Assembly: GCA_963082975.1 (NCBI GenBank)
Contig: OY720346.1
Span: forward strand, 48,394,296-48,458,295
DNA from: Labia minor
Taxonomy: Eukaryota > Arthropoda > Insecta > Dermaptera > Spongiphoridae
Direction: 5' to 3'
DNA length: 64,000 bases
Part shown: positions 34,226 through 46,740 of the stretch, piece by piece
Numbering within the stretch: the first letter of the stretch is position 1
Layout: each line of letters opens with the position of its first letter
The notes under the pieces: model-generated
Database searches by the model: none
Told to the model about the DNA's origin: nothing
What the model saw: only the letters and a program-made list of their open reading frames with translations
Position numbers and translations under genes: made by a program

Positions 34226-36395
34226 AAAAAAAAGAAAAAAAAAATGAAAATGCAAATCAATTATTTTCAAGAGTAAATACGAGCACGAATTTATTAATAG
34301 GGTAAGTTTAATGAAAGAAATTCCTTCCAATTCAATATTAAAATCATGCGACATATAATAAACAATGCTATATTTCATTCTCTATTAGGAATTTTGAAAT
34401 ACATACATATCTATTTTAATTAATTTTTTAAAAATAATTATCTTTTAATAAAACGATGTACTTTCATTAATAGTAAATAACTAATGAATAAAGATCAACG
34501 AATTTGAACAATGTTATTATCAGAAATTGTTCATTTTAATTAATATAATAAGTATAAATACTTTAATGATCAATTACCAATTTTTAAAATTTATTTTAAA
34601 TTAAAAGAATATTTAATAATTAAATAAGAAATATTAATTTTAGTATAAATCAATTTTTAAGATTTAAGAGAGGGATGCTGACAAGAGATTATCGTTATCA
34701 TCAAATATTCTCTCCCCCATTGAAAAATCTGAAAAATACTAGGAAGCATTTTATTTATAATTATTCGTATTTTCTTCTTATTTTTAAATGAAACTTTATT
34801 CCCTATAGGGATTGCCAACAAAACCCTTATTAGTTCTTCCTCACTCTATGCATATATGATTAGTTATTATAGAAACTAAACCCATAAAAAAGGGTGATCA
34901 AAAGAAATTATCTTATTGGAAATTATTAAGACATAAAATTTAAAAAAAAAATCCCTCCTTATTGTGTTCACCTATTCCCATAAATATCATCCATAAAATA
35001 TTACTTCAATATAAAAAAAGGAGATGGAAGGGGGAAAAAAAATTTATGATAAATTCTATTAAAACGAAGTTACTCGTTAATTTCATTGAAATTCTTTTCA
35101 AAGTAATGATTTTCCCTTCCCTTGTGTATGTATGATAATAAAAAAAAAAAGAGAAAAATCCACCAATGGAAGAAACTTAAAAAAAATGAGATGGCCTCTT
35201 AAATATCTTTCTTTTTTTTCGTAAAACCATCAATATTATCATGTTTAGTGTCGATTTTATTGTATGAATTTAATATCAAATTTAATTGAAATCCATTTCA
35301 GGGAAAAGATCAATTATAGATTGGAATATTAACACCAACCCTCTCTCTTTCCTAGCCAATGAAAATGGCAGTCCATAGCGCTTAAAATAAACTATTCAAC
35401 CCCTTAAAATAGCATTAAATTGGTGAATTTATAACAAAATAATAATATCGCAAATAAAATTATGATCCATTTCGAGAAACATTTGGAAGGCTTTGTTATA
35501 AAATAAACGAAATCAAATTATATATATAATATATAATAAATTTGTTATTTTACATTTGGATAAAAAATATAATTTAAAGAATATTTCTTTTTAATAAATA
35601 ATAATGAGGAAATAAAAATAGACTGAGTTCATGTGTATTGAAGGTTGCTGTTTTAAGGGGTATATCAGTTTGATTTTTCTTTTTGTTAATTAGTATAAAT
35701 AATTAAAACAATTCAACTAATAAATATTATTAATTACAAATAAATATAATCTTTTTTATTAATTTAAAATATTTCATTTTATTAAAGGTTTCATTAATAA
35801 TTATTTTAAATAGATATGCAAGTTTCAAAAAGTCTATAAATTAATATTTCACGAATTTGCATTATTTAATTGTTCTTAAAAATAAAAAAATATCAAATTA
35901 AGTTATATTTTTTTAAAATATATATTATATTATAAATATAGAAAATAAATCTATTTGAATGATAGTTTAATTAATATAAAATTAAACTATTAAAACAATA
36001 ATTGATTATTTAATGAATTATAATTATAAAATTAAAATTAAAATTTATAAATACCAAAAGATATTCCCTTTATTATATTTGAAATATTATACTATTATTT
36101 ATAAATTTAAATTGATTTATTTTAAGAAAAATTATATATGTTAAATATAAGTGAGATATTGTCTTAAATAATAAATTAAATTTAATTATTATTTTATTTT
36201 TATGGAGATATATTAAATGATGGGTTTGGAAAGTCGTGCGCGTGATCCATAGAAATGCAAGTCAAGCAATTAATTCTTATGGTCATTAATTAATTATAAA
36301 GTTTGATTCAAATGTTAAAAGGTATATTTTTAAAATGATTTATATGTAGAAAATACAATTTTAGGTGTGGTATTCTTTTATTTTAATGCTTAATT
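34226..36395. other. AT-rich stretch without a gene
   Basis: Mostly A/T. Slightly richer patches at 34800-34950, 35340-35420 and 36225-36290 (GAAAGTCGTGCGCGTGATCC, CAATTAATTC) have no recognised identity. Confidence 0.45.
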
Positions 36396-36860
36396 ATCAG
36401 CCCATAAATCAAAGCCATCATTTCTCTCTCTCTCTCTTTAAAAGAGCTATTGTTTGATGTCTCTTCAAAATTTAACTATTTACTTAACACGCCATTTTCT
36501 TAGCTTTCACATGTGTACGTTTTAAACGAAATCAAATCCATTTTAGTGATAAACTATTCGTTTTATGTCGCTTCAGCTTCAGTGGCTGGAAGAATCCGCC
36601 AACCCAATGGACGAAAGGCATCCTTCCTTATCGATTTTCATTCTCCACCCTCCTCATACCATAGAAAGCCCCAAACCTCAAGGGGTACCTGGGACCCCTT
36701 TTCCTTTCCCGTTCTCTCCTCGCTAATTGTGTTTTCTGCGCAATTAAAACGCGCCCCTAATGTCTCAGCGCTCGTTAAAACTCTTTACTTCCTATTCGCT
36801 CTCATCCCCCATCCTCCCCCTTAATTCACCCGTTTTCATCCACCCACTGGAAAAAAAAGC
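36396..36860. promoter_or_regulatory. Complex island, candidate regulatory element
   Basis: Contains a CT run near 36424, then GCTTCAGTGGCTGGAAG, AATCCGCCAACCC, TTATCGATTTTCATTC, CAAGGGGTACCTGGGACCCC and CAATTAAAACGCGCCCC. The plus ORF at 36513-36824 has no family features. Confidence 0.25.
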
Positions 36861-37685
36861 AAGATGAGGTCCAAAGCCCCACTGAAATAAATGAAACTAC
36901 CCAACAAAAAATAATTACATTCTATATGCATTAAATTAATAATAACTCAATTAGAATATTTTATAACATATGAACAAAATTCTTTGTTTGAATATTGAAA
37001 TGACTGACCATGCCATGGAATGTTTTGTTGTTTTTTTTTTTTGTCAAAAACGGACTTGATAATTATGCATAAATATCAGTTTAATTATTTTCATAATTTG
37101 TTTTGATGAATTTAAATGAACATTTTTAATCTAAGATGATTTATCTAAGGATCAAGAAAACGTTTGGAATTTAAATTGAAACAGGAAGAAATATCAGTTT
37201 TATAATTATACAAAAATTTATCCACTCATTGATAAATAATAATTGGCATGAAAAAGATAAAGAATAATGAGATTAAAAAAAATTAAACAGTAACATTTTA
37301 AGTAAATTATAATTGAATTTATTAAAATATAAAACTTGTAAGAATAAGTTTTAATTAAAACCCCTGATAAATATTCAAATTGATTAATTTATTTACTTTA
37401 TGCGCATTTCAATTCTTAAACCGTTATTAGAATTTTTCCTTTTCTCAATTGATTTTTGTTATTTTTTACAATATTGTGAATTGTGAGATGAAAGAAGAGA
37501 GAAAGGGAAATATAAGTATATATTTAATTCTAAAAATAAAATCCCACTTTATATGATTTTTTAGTAATATTTAAAGTGAGACAAATGAATGTGAGGGGTT
37601 TGATTTCTTGTCACCTGTTTGTTATTTATCACTCTCACTTATCAATACAATTTGTTTATTTTATTTTATTTATTTATTTATTTTT
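36861..37685. other. AT-rich stretch without a gene
   Basis: No feature recognised. Confidence 0.5.
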
Positions 37686-37890
37686 TGTTAACGAAAGGGA
37701 TTAATCGACCAAACTCTCCTACTTTTCCCACCTCTTTTCCATGTCCCCTCTCCACCCACCAAACATTTCAAGACACCCATCAGCCCCTTTTACGATTATA
37801 TATGCCCGAGGACGTTAACTCCTCCGAACCACTTAAAACGAGCAAATTAATGCTAATTAAAACAATCATTTTGGAGAGATGGATAAAAAA
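37686..37890. promoter_or_regulatory. Complex island with TAATTA words
   Basis: Includes GGATTAATCGACC near 37698, GCCCGAGGACGTTAACTCC near 37803, then CAAATTAATGCTAATTAAAA near 37841. The overlapping ORF looks fortuitous. Confidence 0.25.
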
Positions 37891-39202
37891 AATTAAATTA
37901 AATTCATAGTATATTAACTTCTATTTAACATATTAATTAAAAGATCTTATCGGTATTAGTAAATATTAAATAACATTTTTAACTAATTTTTTTAATTAAG
38001 AATTATGCGTTTCTATTTTTTTTTAATCAACTTGTCATTCATATTGCATTCAAGCGTGGAGTGTTTCCTTTCTTGTTAATGATTAAGAACAATTTGATTC
38101 GTAGCGGATCATAAAATTATAAATTTAGATATATATGTATAGAAATATATATAATTATATCCTGAAAATTATTTTTGAAAAATTTGATATTTTTTAATAA
38201 ATTATGAAAGAAAATTTTTTTAGTTTTATTTGGATATTTTATCAATATTCATTAAATTATTATTATTACTACTATTAATCGATCTCTATTTTATATTATA
38301 AATAAAATTTCAAATAGAATAATACTAAAATTTATTATAATATTTAAAAAAAAAAATGGATTTATTGCATAAAGAATAAATAATAATGCTTGCTTCTTGG
38401 GAATATTAGGAAATTTAAATATTTTTTGGAATTATACTATATATACTTTTTTTAAATTAATTTATATAACAATTTATATTTATACAATATTTGATGAAGT
38501 AGTTAAACTAACTAATTATTAATTAGAATTAACAATATAACGAACTCTGAATTGAATTATTAATATATACCAACTATAATTAATGAAAAATCCGGAAAGA
38601 ATGGATGGTGCAAACAAAAACCTTGAAATCGAGAACATTCCATTCTATGTGCTACCTGAAGTGATTGTTTTTGATATTTGGAAAAAAAAAAATTATTTCA
38701 TGCGTTTAATTAACAATACCCTCAAGAATTGTTGTATATACAGTTTTTAAAAAATAAATAATTATTAAAATTAAATAAATAATTTGCAATTCAAAGGAAT
38801 AAGTATATTCCTGTTTTCTTATTTGGGATCTCATTAAACAGAAAATTTAAAGGAAATGATTTCGCATCTCTAATAATTTTTAAAAGAAGAATTATAATTA
38901 TAAAGAATTTTCAGGCATAAAAATTGAAAAAGTCTGTACAGGGCTTTTGTGTAGAAAATATATGGAAGCAAATTTGCAATGCTTTCATAAAGACCTTTTA
39001 CAGTTGTAAATTGTTGTTTTTTTTTTAATTCGTGATAAATTTTAAGTATATCATCAAAAATGAAAAAAGAAAATATATTTATTTTAGGTAAAAAATTAAT
39101 AATAATAAACATGTATTAACAATACTATAACTACATCTATTATATTATAATATATAATTGACATGATCTTCATATATAAATCATAATAATTATAAATAAC
39201 AT
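37891..39202. other. AT-rich stretch without a gene
   Basis: At 38590-38670 a short complex patch includes GAGAACATTCCATTC (TEAD-like CATTCC). Otherwise nothing. Confidence 0.45.
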
Positions 39203-39781
39203 CTGGAGTGTCTCCACTCGACTATCTCGCAATTTTGAATTGGAATAATTAACATATATTATATTTAAATTTTAATTAATTAAATTATAAATTAAAATTA
39301 ATCAATAATATTTCTTAAACCAGCGCGTATTTGGCTCTTTGTTGATGGCACCACGTCATGTGCTGGAGCGTGATTGCCAGTCAACGTGTTAAAAAATTAA
39401 TTCCGGTACTTTAAGCGATTCAATCAAGCTGAAATTCTATATATAGTAGTTTTATACATTTTTTAATCATGTGAAAAACTATCAAACATATATCTTTATT
39501 TTTATGGTCAGTTTAGAGGAAAAAAAATGAAAACGTGGTAGGTAATGACCCTCTTTTAAAAGAGCTATATTTCTCAAAAGTTGATAGAAAACTACGAATT
39601 ATGAATAATGCCCGTGTACCAAAAATTTCATTATTCTATCTCATAATATTTGCACACACTCACACACATTTTTTTTCAACCTTAGTAATAATGATTTAGG
39701 GACCTTCAAAACGTATAAAAAGATCAAAATCTCGAAATCGAAAATTTTCGTGATCGCAATACTATCTCTGGCGAGATAGTA
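39203..39781 (+). mobile_element. HINE/DINE-like repeat family, copy 2
   Basis: Full-length copy from CTGGAGTGTCTCCACTCG to GCGAGATAGT. Near the start ACTATCTCGC is an inverted match to the end of the element. The 3' end is a hairpin (ACTATCTC-TGGC-GAGATAGT). Inside lie a CA microsatellite and the words CCTTCAAAACGTATAAA and AAAATTTTCGTGATCGC. Subterminal inverted repeats, an internal microsatellite and a 3' hairpin are the marks of Helentron-associated (DINE-1-like) elements. Non-coding. Confidence 0.75.
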
Positions 39782-40274
39782 AAAATAATAAATAATAAAT
39801 AAATTGGTTTTCATGATAACTTCTCTATTCTAATATTAGATATGCTTATAAAATTACTCATTCATATAAATATTTATTTTGATTTTACGGTTCAAGATAA
39901 TTATATAACAATTAATTTTTATTATTAAATTATTTTATAATACACAATTATTTTATTATCATCATCATCATCATCTTTAAGAAAATCTCTTAAGTTTATT
40001 CAAATAACGCCTTCAAGGTGAATTTTAGAAAAGAAAAAGAAAATATATTTTTTATATTAACTGATCACGCTTAGCCAAGGGTATTGCTAGATTATAAATC
40101 CCGTTTTTAATTTGAATTTTGATTTTGATTATATATATCTATACTATATACATCTGTTCAAAAAATATAAACAAGACAAAAAAATCAACTGTTTTTAATT
40201 GTTAAATTATTAATACTACAAACTATGAACCAGTTTATTAAATGAAAACAATCACACTACTTTTTAAAAATTAG
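39782..40274. other. AT-rich spacer
   Basis: Lies between two copies of the same family. It contains an ATC array near 39958-39976. Nothing else seen. Confidence 0.5.
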
Positions 40275-40866
40275 CTGGAGTGTCTCCACTCGACTATCTC
40301 GCAATTTGAATTGGATTAAATAACATAATATATTATATTTAAATTAAATTTAATTAATTATAAATTATAAATAATAAATATTAAACCAGCGCATATTTGG
40401 CTTTTTATTGATGGCACCATGGCACGTGTTGGCGTGTGAGATTTGCAGTGCTAAAAAATTAATTCTGGTACTTTGAGCGATTCAACCAAACTGAAATTCT
40501 ATATATAGCAGTTTTATACAATTATTAATCATGTGAAAAATTATCAAACATATATCTTTATTTTTACGGTCACTTTAGAGGAAAAAAAATCAAATCTTTG
40601 TAGGTAATGACCCTCTTCCGGTTGAGCTACATTTCTCAAAAGTTGATAGAAAACTATGAATTTTGAATAATGTCCATGTACCAAATTTCATCATTCTAGC
40701 TCAAACCGTTTTTGCGCAATCTTGTCTACATACATACACACACACACACAGACATTTTTCTCAACCTTAGTGAAAATGATTCAGGAACCTTCAAAACGTA
40801 TAAAAACATCAAAATCTCAACATCGAAAATTTTCGTGATCGCAATACTATCTCTTACGAGATAGTA
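40275..40866 (+). mobile_element. HINE/DINE-like repeat family, copy 3
   Basis: Full-length copy in the same orientation as copy 2. Hairpin end ACTATCTC...GAGATAGT with loop changed to TTAC. Includes CCTCTTCCGGTTGAGC, CAAACCGTTTTTGCGCAATC and a (CA)n run at about 40736-40750. It is most like copy 5. Confidence 0.78.
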
Positions 40867-41395
40867 AAAATAAAGAAAATAATACAATTATATAAATATA
40901 TTTATTCGAATATATATTGTATAATTAACTTCAATATATCTAAAGAAATACAATTATAAAAAAAAATAAGTTATTTCATATTAGTTTTTCTCGTTATTTA
41001 GTTTAGATTTTTACTTCCTATTTGAAAAGGAATCATTATTTTTAATGATTTATAATCGGAATGTAATAATTATTTTGTAAATTAACGTTACTCAAACTTT
41101 GAAACACGCGACCCAAATATTTTTTTCTTATTAAAATTAAGAGTACAATACAAATAATAAGAAATATTATAAATGATCAATTATTGCAATAATCCATCCT
41201 CGACAATTAAAGCTAACAATGTTCATTTACAATAAATCATCTAAGTCAAATAAACAATAACTATAATTGATACAACGATGATGAATTTAACATTAATTCA
41301 ACAATAACAAAAAAAAAAATCCATTATTATATTTCTTATTGTACAAAGAGCAAAAATAAAACAAAATAAAGTACTTAAATTATTTTATCACAATT
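40867..41395. other. AT-rich stretch without a gene
   Basis: No feature recognised. Confidence 0.5.
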
Positions 41396-41680
41396 TTCTT
41401 GAAGGCATGTTTCATTTGTTGTCTGTCTGTCTGTCTTCTAGTCGAGGTTAACGGGGCACGTATTATACACCTGAACATAGAACATGATGAACCGACACAA
41501 GCATGCCGCACTCGCACACGTCCGACTCGTGACCAGCGAAACTCAACGTCTAATGGGTCTGGCCTTTGAAAATAAAAAAAAAATAAAAAAAATAAAAAAA
41601 AAATGAGGGCCTCCTGGTGAGGGGCGGCTTTACCCCATCCTTTACATACTTTCCTATCATTCAATATCAACCACTCACAC
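41396..41680. promoter_or_regulatory. GC-richer island
   Basis: Contains a CTGT run, GAGGTTAACGGGGCACG, AACATGATGAACCGACAC, GCCGCACTCGCACACGTCCG and GAGGGGCGGCTTTACCCC around an A-rich tract. The minus ORF through it has a poly-Phe core and no family. Candidate regulatory element or unidentified repeat. Confidence 0.22.
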
Positions 41681-42183
41681 TATTCATCTACCAATAACCT
41701 TCTTTATTATATTATCTTTTTTTGGTGGGTTAAAATTGCCATCACCTTTCAATATTAGAAAGAAATCTTTAATCTATCATTTGACCTTAAGTTATTCTCC
41801 AATTTCACTGATAACAAATTTTCTTCACTTTTTATAATTCAAAATCATTTTTGTTATTTTAATTAACGATATGACGGCTGGAAATGAAAAAAAAATACAA
41901 TTAAACAAATTTCATCCTTGAAAAGAACAAAACAAAAATGTCAGTTAAGAAGTAATGGAATAAATATATAATTGTTTAAGAATGCTCATTCAAGATCAAA
42001 ATTTACTTGGCGTAAATTATATTATAATTATATATATATAAGAAATTAACTATGTTGATTTTCAGAATTTAGACCAGGAATATGTAACTTAACCAAGATC
42101 ACGAGACAGGGAGCAAATATCATAATAAACAAATTGAATGTGAACTGATATATAGCATTTTTTATTGTACTTATCTATTCTAT
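41681..42183. other. AT-rich stretch without a gene
   Basis: Nothing recognised. Confidence 0.5.
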
Positions 42184-42819
42184 ATATCTTATCTTATTAT
42201 GCTAGCTAAAATTGTATATATCTATCTATCTATATATATTGGTTCTCAAAAACCGCTCTAACGATTTTTTTCAAATTTACACTAGATATAGTATTTATAA
42301 AGAAAAATTGAGTTTTATTGATCACATCTCTTGAAACTTACAGCTTCATTATTAATTTCTTAATTGAAAATTATATATGGGTGTGACGTCATCAATTTTA
42401 CTTCAATTAATATTTTTTTTATATTTAAAATATTTTAAAATAAAATAAATTTCGAAATAAAATTAAAAATATTTATTTTTAATAATATATATATATATAT
42501 ATATATATATTTATTAATCTTAATTAATTAATTATTAACAAAAAAATACGGTTGGTTGATTCCCGCTTTTTTTTAAATGAATTGTATTAACATTTTTTTA
42601 TATATTTAAAATATTTTAAAATTCATTATTTAATTTCAAAATAAAATTAAAAATATTTATTTTTAATAAAATATATATATATATTTATTAATCACTCTCA
42701 AAAAAAACAAAAACAAAAACAAAAAAAACATATAATTCTTGCAAAGAGATTAAAAATGTCATTTTATAGAAAGAAATATAGATATATACAATTTTAGCTA
42801 GCATAATAAGATAAGATAT
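42184..42819. mobile_element. Non-autonomous DNA element with 42-bp terminal inverted repeats
   Basis: The left arm at 42184-42225 and right arm at 42778-42819 are near-perfect inverted copies built on CTTATCTTATTATGCTAGCT then AAAATTGTATATATC. The 636-bp interior has CTCAAAAACCGCTCTAACG, a GTGACGTCATC word like that of the ACCGAC family, and two tandem copies of an AT module (ATTTCGAAATAAAATTAAAA). No ORF. The superfamily is unclear because the target duplication cannot be seen in TA-rich flanks. Confidence 0.7.
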
Positions 42820-42880
42820 TGGGTAAAGGCACTGTTTTGAATAGTCAACTTAGCAGGATCGAAACCGGCGGAAAAAAATT
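42820..42880 (+). mobile_element. tRNA-like SINE scrap
   Basis: GGGTAAAGGCACTG, then AGTCAACTTAGC, then AGGATCGAAACCGGCGG, whose GGATCGAAACC closely fits a tRNA B-box, followed by an A-rich tail. It directly abuts the inverted repeat at 42819. Confidence 0.35.
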
Positions 42881-43457
42881 TTTTTTTTTTTTTATCTATT
42901 ATTTTATATTTATTTATTCATTGTTCTTTGATTAAATTTAATTTCTTTTATTTTATTTTATTAATTAAAATGATGCAACATTTAATAATTGTAATATTGT
43001 AATAAATTTTATTTTTTTTATTTTATTAATTACTTATTAGTCATTAACTAATAATTTAATATTAATTCAAAATTTTATAAATTTTTATTATTTAATTTTG
43101 CTTTTGTTTATATATATATTTTAATTAACTTATCTTATCTTTTAATTTATATATGGACAAATGACACTCATATTGAAATTTGACTCCCGCCTTTTTTTAA
43201 AAGATATTTTTTTTATATTTAAAATATTTTAAAATTTTTTATTTAATTTCGAAATAAAATTAAAAATATATATTTTAATAATATTTTATAATTATAAATT
43301 ACGATATATATTTATCATTCTTCCAATAAAAAAAAAATATTCATGCACTTAGAAACATATATCTAATAATACATATTTATGTATTATTGAGGACCCCAAG
43401 TTCCATGCAATGATGCAACATTTAATAATTGTAATAAATAATTAAAGAATTGTATAT
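42881..43457. repeat. AT-rich tract with repeated modules
   Basis: Holds a third copy of the ATTTCGAAATAAAATTAAAA module (about 43180-43300), next to GACTCCCGCC as in the element to the left. A word ATGATGCAACATTTAATAAT occurs at 42970 and again near 43411. This points to local duplication of element pieces. Confidence 0.5.
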
Positions 43458-43558
43458 CAGCTCGGTGTCCCAAGTATTAATATTACCAGCCAAACCCAAT
43501 ATAATAATGAATTATTTTTTTTTAACTTAATTACCTAGCCGAGGCTCGGGGTCCCGGT
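43458..43558 (+). repeat. 100-bp direct repeat, unit 1
   Basis: Starts CAGCTCGGTGTCCCAAG, includes TATTAATATTACCAGCC and AAACCCAAT, ends GAGGCTCGGGGTCCCGGT. It is repeated 243 bp downstream. Confidence 0.75.
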
Positions 43559-43700
43559 GTGATCTTAATATATTGTCAGAATTAGATAAATAATGTAGAG
43601 AAAAATTATTTAAAAATAGATATTTATTTAAATGAAATAAAATGATTTAATTTACAGAATGAAAATGTCTATAATAATGTCTAAACATTTTTTCGAGCGA

Positions 43701-43800
43701 CAGCTCGGTATCCCAGGTATTAATATTACCAGCCAAACCCAATAATAATGAATCATTTTTTTTAACTTAAGTACCGAGCCGAGGCTCGGGGTCCCGGTAC
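43701..43800 (+). repeat. 100-bp direct repeat, unit 2
   Basis: Same order of words as unit 1 with a few changes. CTCGGTA near the start and TACCGAG near the end are perfect complements and could close a stem; in unit 1 this pairing has decayed. Confidence 0.75.
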
Positions 43801-43925
43801 TGTATATATAAATTAATAAAGTTTAAGTTTCTGAAGACCATATTTAGTGACAATAATATAAAATAAATTCAACGGCCGAATTCGGCTCGCGGGCCACACG
43901 ACTTAGATTCTTAGATCATCAATTT
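43801..43925. mobile_element. hAT-like MITE fragment
   Basis: AATTCAACGGCCGAATTCGG and GCTCGCGGGCCACACGAC are typical of hAT-type non-autonomous elements with GGCCCGCGGGCC interiors. No ends or target duplication are visible. Confidence 0.3.
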
Positions 43926-46345
43926 TCTTTTTGTATTTTTAATTATAATATAAATTAAATTATACAATGTTATTGGTAATTTCTTTTTACTTTTATTAAT
44001 AAATTGATATGGGGAAGTGATCATTTAAATCTGTCACTAGAATACCTGAATCTTTATTAGCAATAGTTTTGTTTTATTGAAACCTTTTGATGAGAAAAAT
44101 TGGTGTTATTTTTCTAATGATTTTATTACTGATTGAAAGTCCCAAAAACATTTTGGTTAATTTTTGAACAACGAATTACATTTTTTTTTTTTTTGTAAGT
44201 AAATTCTTCCGACAAAATTATATTTGAAATAAAAAGATGATTATTATAAAATTTAATCATTACCTATATGGTTATAATTCTTCTTGAATAGCACGTGGTA
44301 ATTTTACTTTGAAACGAATTAACCACACTACACACGAATATATGTATTTATAATAAGAATAATAACTTAATTTTTTTCCTCGCTAAAGCATTTCTTGAAA
44401 TAATCATTATATACATATCTCCATGTATATATAAAAAAAAAATATTGTGCTAAATGAGTTGTTCACGCACATTTCTCATCAAGACGGTAATGTCTAAGAA
44501 TTATATATGAATTGTTCGTTGTTCGGTGTTTTCTCCTTTGTTTCTCTTATTTCTCTTCCAACTTAAGAATCCTGCTTGATTATCTTTACCAATCCGAGTA
44601 AAAGCCATAAGTTTAATCTCATTATTATACCGATGATAATTTGTCTCCACTTTGTGTTTGTCTGTTTTTTTTTTTGTTTTTTTTTTGGTCTTAACAATAA
44701 TTATTTATTAATTATACATTAAACATAGACATATCCATAAATATTCCATAAACGAAAATCTCATAAAGATATAAAAGGAAATTTAATATTAAGATTTCAT
44801 GAACCAAGTTATGCTAGAATTATTTAATATTAATCGAAAAGAAAAGAAATTTAACTTCATACTTATATATAGACGAAATAATAATATTACAATATCAATG
44901 AAATATGTATTATATTATTTTCATATAATAGATATTGAAATCGTTAGAATATTTTATTATATTCTACAAATATACGTTTGAATGATACAACAAATGGACA
45001 TTATTAGGTCAGTGAACACATTGTTAAATATATTAGAATAGATTTATTGAATTTTATGTATTAGGAATGTATATATTGGAGCAGAGTACATGTTTAAATA
45101 TGTTTAAAAGAAGAATAACGTGACTAATAATGATGTAACTCTAATAGATTATCAAATATACTAATCGGTGTTTATCTATCAGTCTTATGTGACGTAATCA
45201 GTCTGAAGATAGCAATGTTAAAATATTGACATTAAAATATTCCATTTTAGTTATTATTATTATATAAATTTAAAATACAATTAAATTCTCAAAAAATGCT
45301 ACTTGTTAACTTTGAAATAAATAGAATTCCTCTTCATAATTATAACCTAAAAACCCCGGTCATTATGAGTTTATTTTTTAGTATCCTTTGATTAGAAAAT
45401 TAAACTATGAAAGAAGGAACGTAACTATCCATTGTTAAATATATTTTAAAAGTGTGTTATAAGTTTGTTCTATTTACAAACAAAATACACACAAAGATTA
45501 TATATATATATTTATTTTAATCTAAGTTTCAATAGTTTAATTTTCTGTTATTTTTTTAATAAAATAATAAAATTATATAATAATATAAAATAAATACTTA
45601 TGTGTGTGTATAATATAAATAAATAATATTTTGAAAAGTTTGATAATAAAAGCGGTTAGACAGAAATGTGTGTATTAAGTTTAAACTTTATATTTAAGAA
45701 TTTTAGAAATTCTAAATTCACTAAGAATTGCTAACGATTTGAATAAAAACAGACATTAAGATAATTACTCTTAAAATTAATTACAAAAATTTTCTATTCT
45801 TAAATCATTTAAGTTATCATTACAATAAATTTGATAATAATTTTTATTTGATGAATTTATATAATTTTTTTTTTTATAATAAAATTAATTATTAATCATT
45901 AATGAATAATTAAAAACAATTCCTAGAAAATGTAACGATTAAATAAAATAAAAAATAACTTTAAAGGATATACGTAGGTTACATAAATTCTAATTTTCAG
46001 AATTCAATCCATTTTGATAATAGATATATGAGAAAAAGAAAAAACAATACACATATCAGATCTAGGGAATCTTTCTTCATCAAATTTCATATTATTATAA
46101 TCAATTTAAAAGTTGAAAAGTGAATCCAATTAAAGAAGCCTTCAATTGAGATGGAAATGCAACGCAAAGAGAGTTAAGGAACATAAAAAAAAAATAAAGG
46201 CGGCTCATTCTATTTAAGGCATATTCTAATTAGAGTTTATCCTTTAAACATTTAAAAGCATAATTATTAGATTCTAATCTAGATGGCATTATTTTTATTT
46301 TTATTTTTTTTTTTTTAAGTAATTATTTTTTAGATGATGATAGTT
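43926..46345. other. AT-rich stretch without a gene
   Basis: Poly-T near 44180 and 44665-44685. A slightly richer patch lies at 44450-44600. No gene or element recognised. Confidence 0.5.
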
Positions 46346-46740
46346 ATGTGAGGAGGTAGAGGAGAAAGGAAAGGGTGCACTTGTGTCAAAGTCGTACTTT
46401 GTGTACTCTGATGACGGGATACTGATAGTTACAACCGAGTGAACGCGCGCCCACTCTCAAACAATAACAAAGCTTGTCGTTATCCACTTCTTCAGAGGAG
46501 ATCTTCATGTTCATAGAGGCTAATGCGTTCAAGGTGATGTTGATTAATCAATTCATCCCTCCACCATAACCACCACCCTTGCCTTCTCCTCCACCTCCTT
46601 GTCCCACTCACCCTTCGTTGAAAGGTTGCGGTTTCATCAAATTGATTTATGCGTCTAAATGCATCGTTTCTCTTCCCCCCATTCTCTTCTTCCTGCCTAA
46701 TAACTGAACTATCCATAACCTTTAACGAACAAATAACGGA
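46346..46740. promoter_or_regulatory. GC-richer island, candidate regulatory element
   Basis: Contains TCTGATGACGGGATACTG, CCGAGTGAACGCGCGCCC, AACAATAACAAAGC (SOX-like ACAAT) near 46460, CTAATGCGTTCAAGG and GATGTTGATTAATCAATTC (palindromic TTGATTAATCAA) near 46533. The minus ORF at 46492-46716 is Arg/Trp-rich and shows no domain. Confidence 0.3.

Noticed and set aside
41380-41670. 96-codon minus ORF
   Set aside because: The core is poly-Phe from an A-rich tract, with no conserved spacing; not the missing LIM2 exon.
46492-46716. 74-codon minus ORF considered as a downstream LMO4 exon
   Set aside because: Lacks LIM cysteine/histidine spacing and is Arg/Trp-rich.
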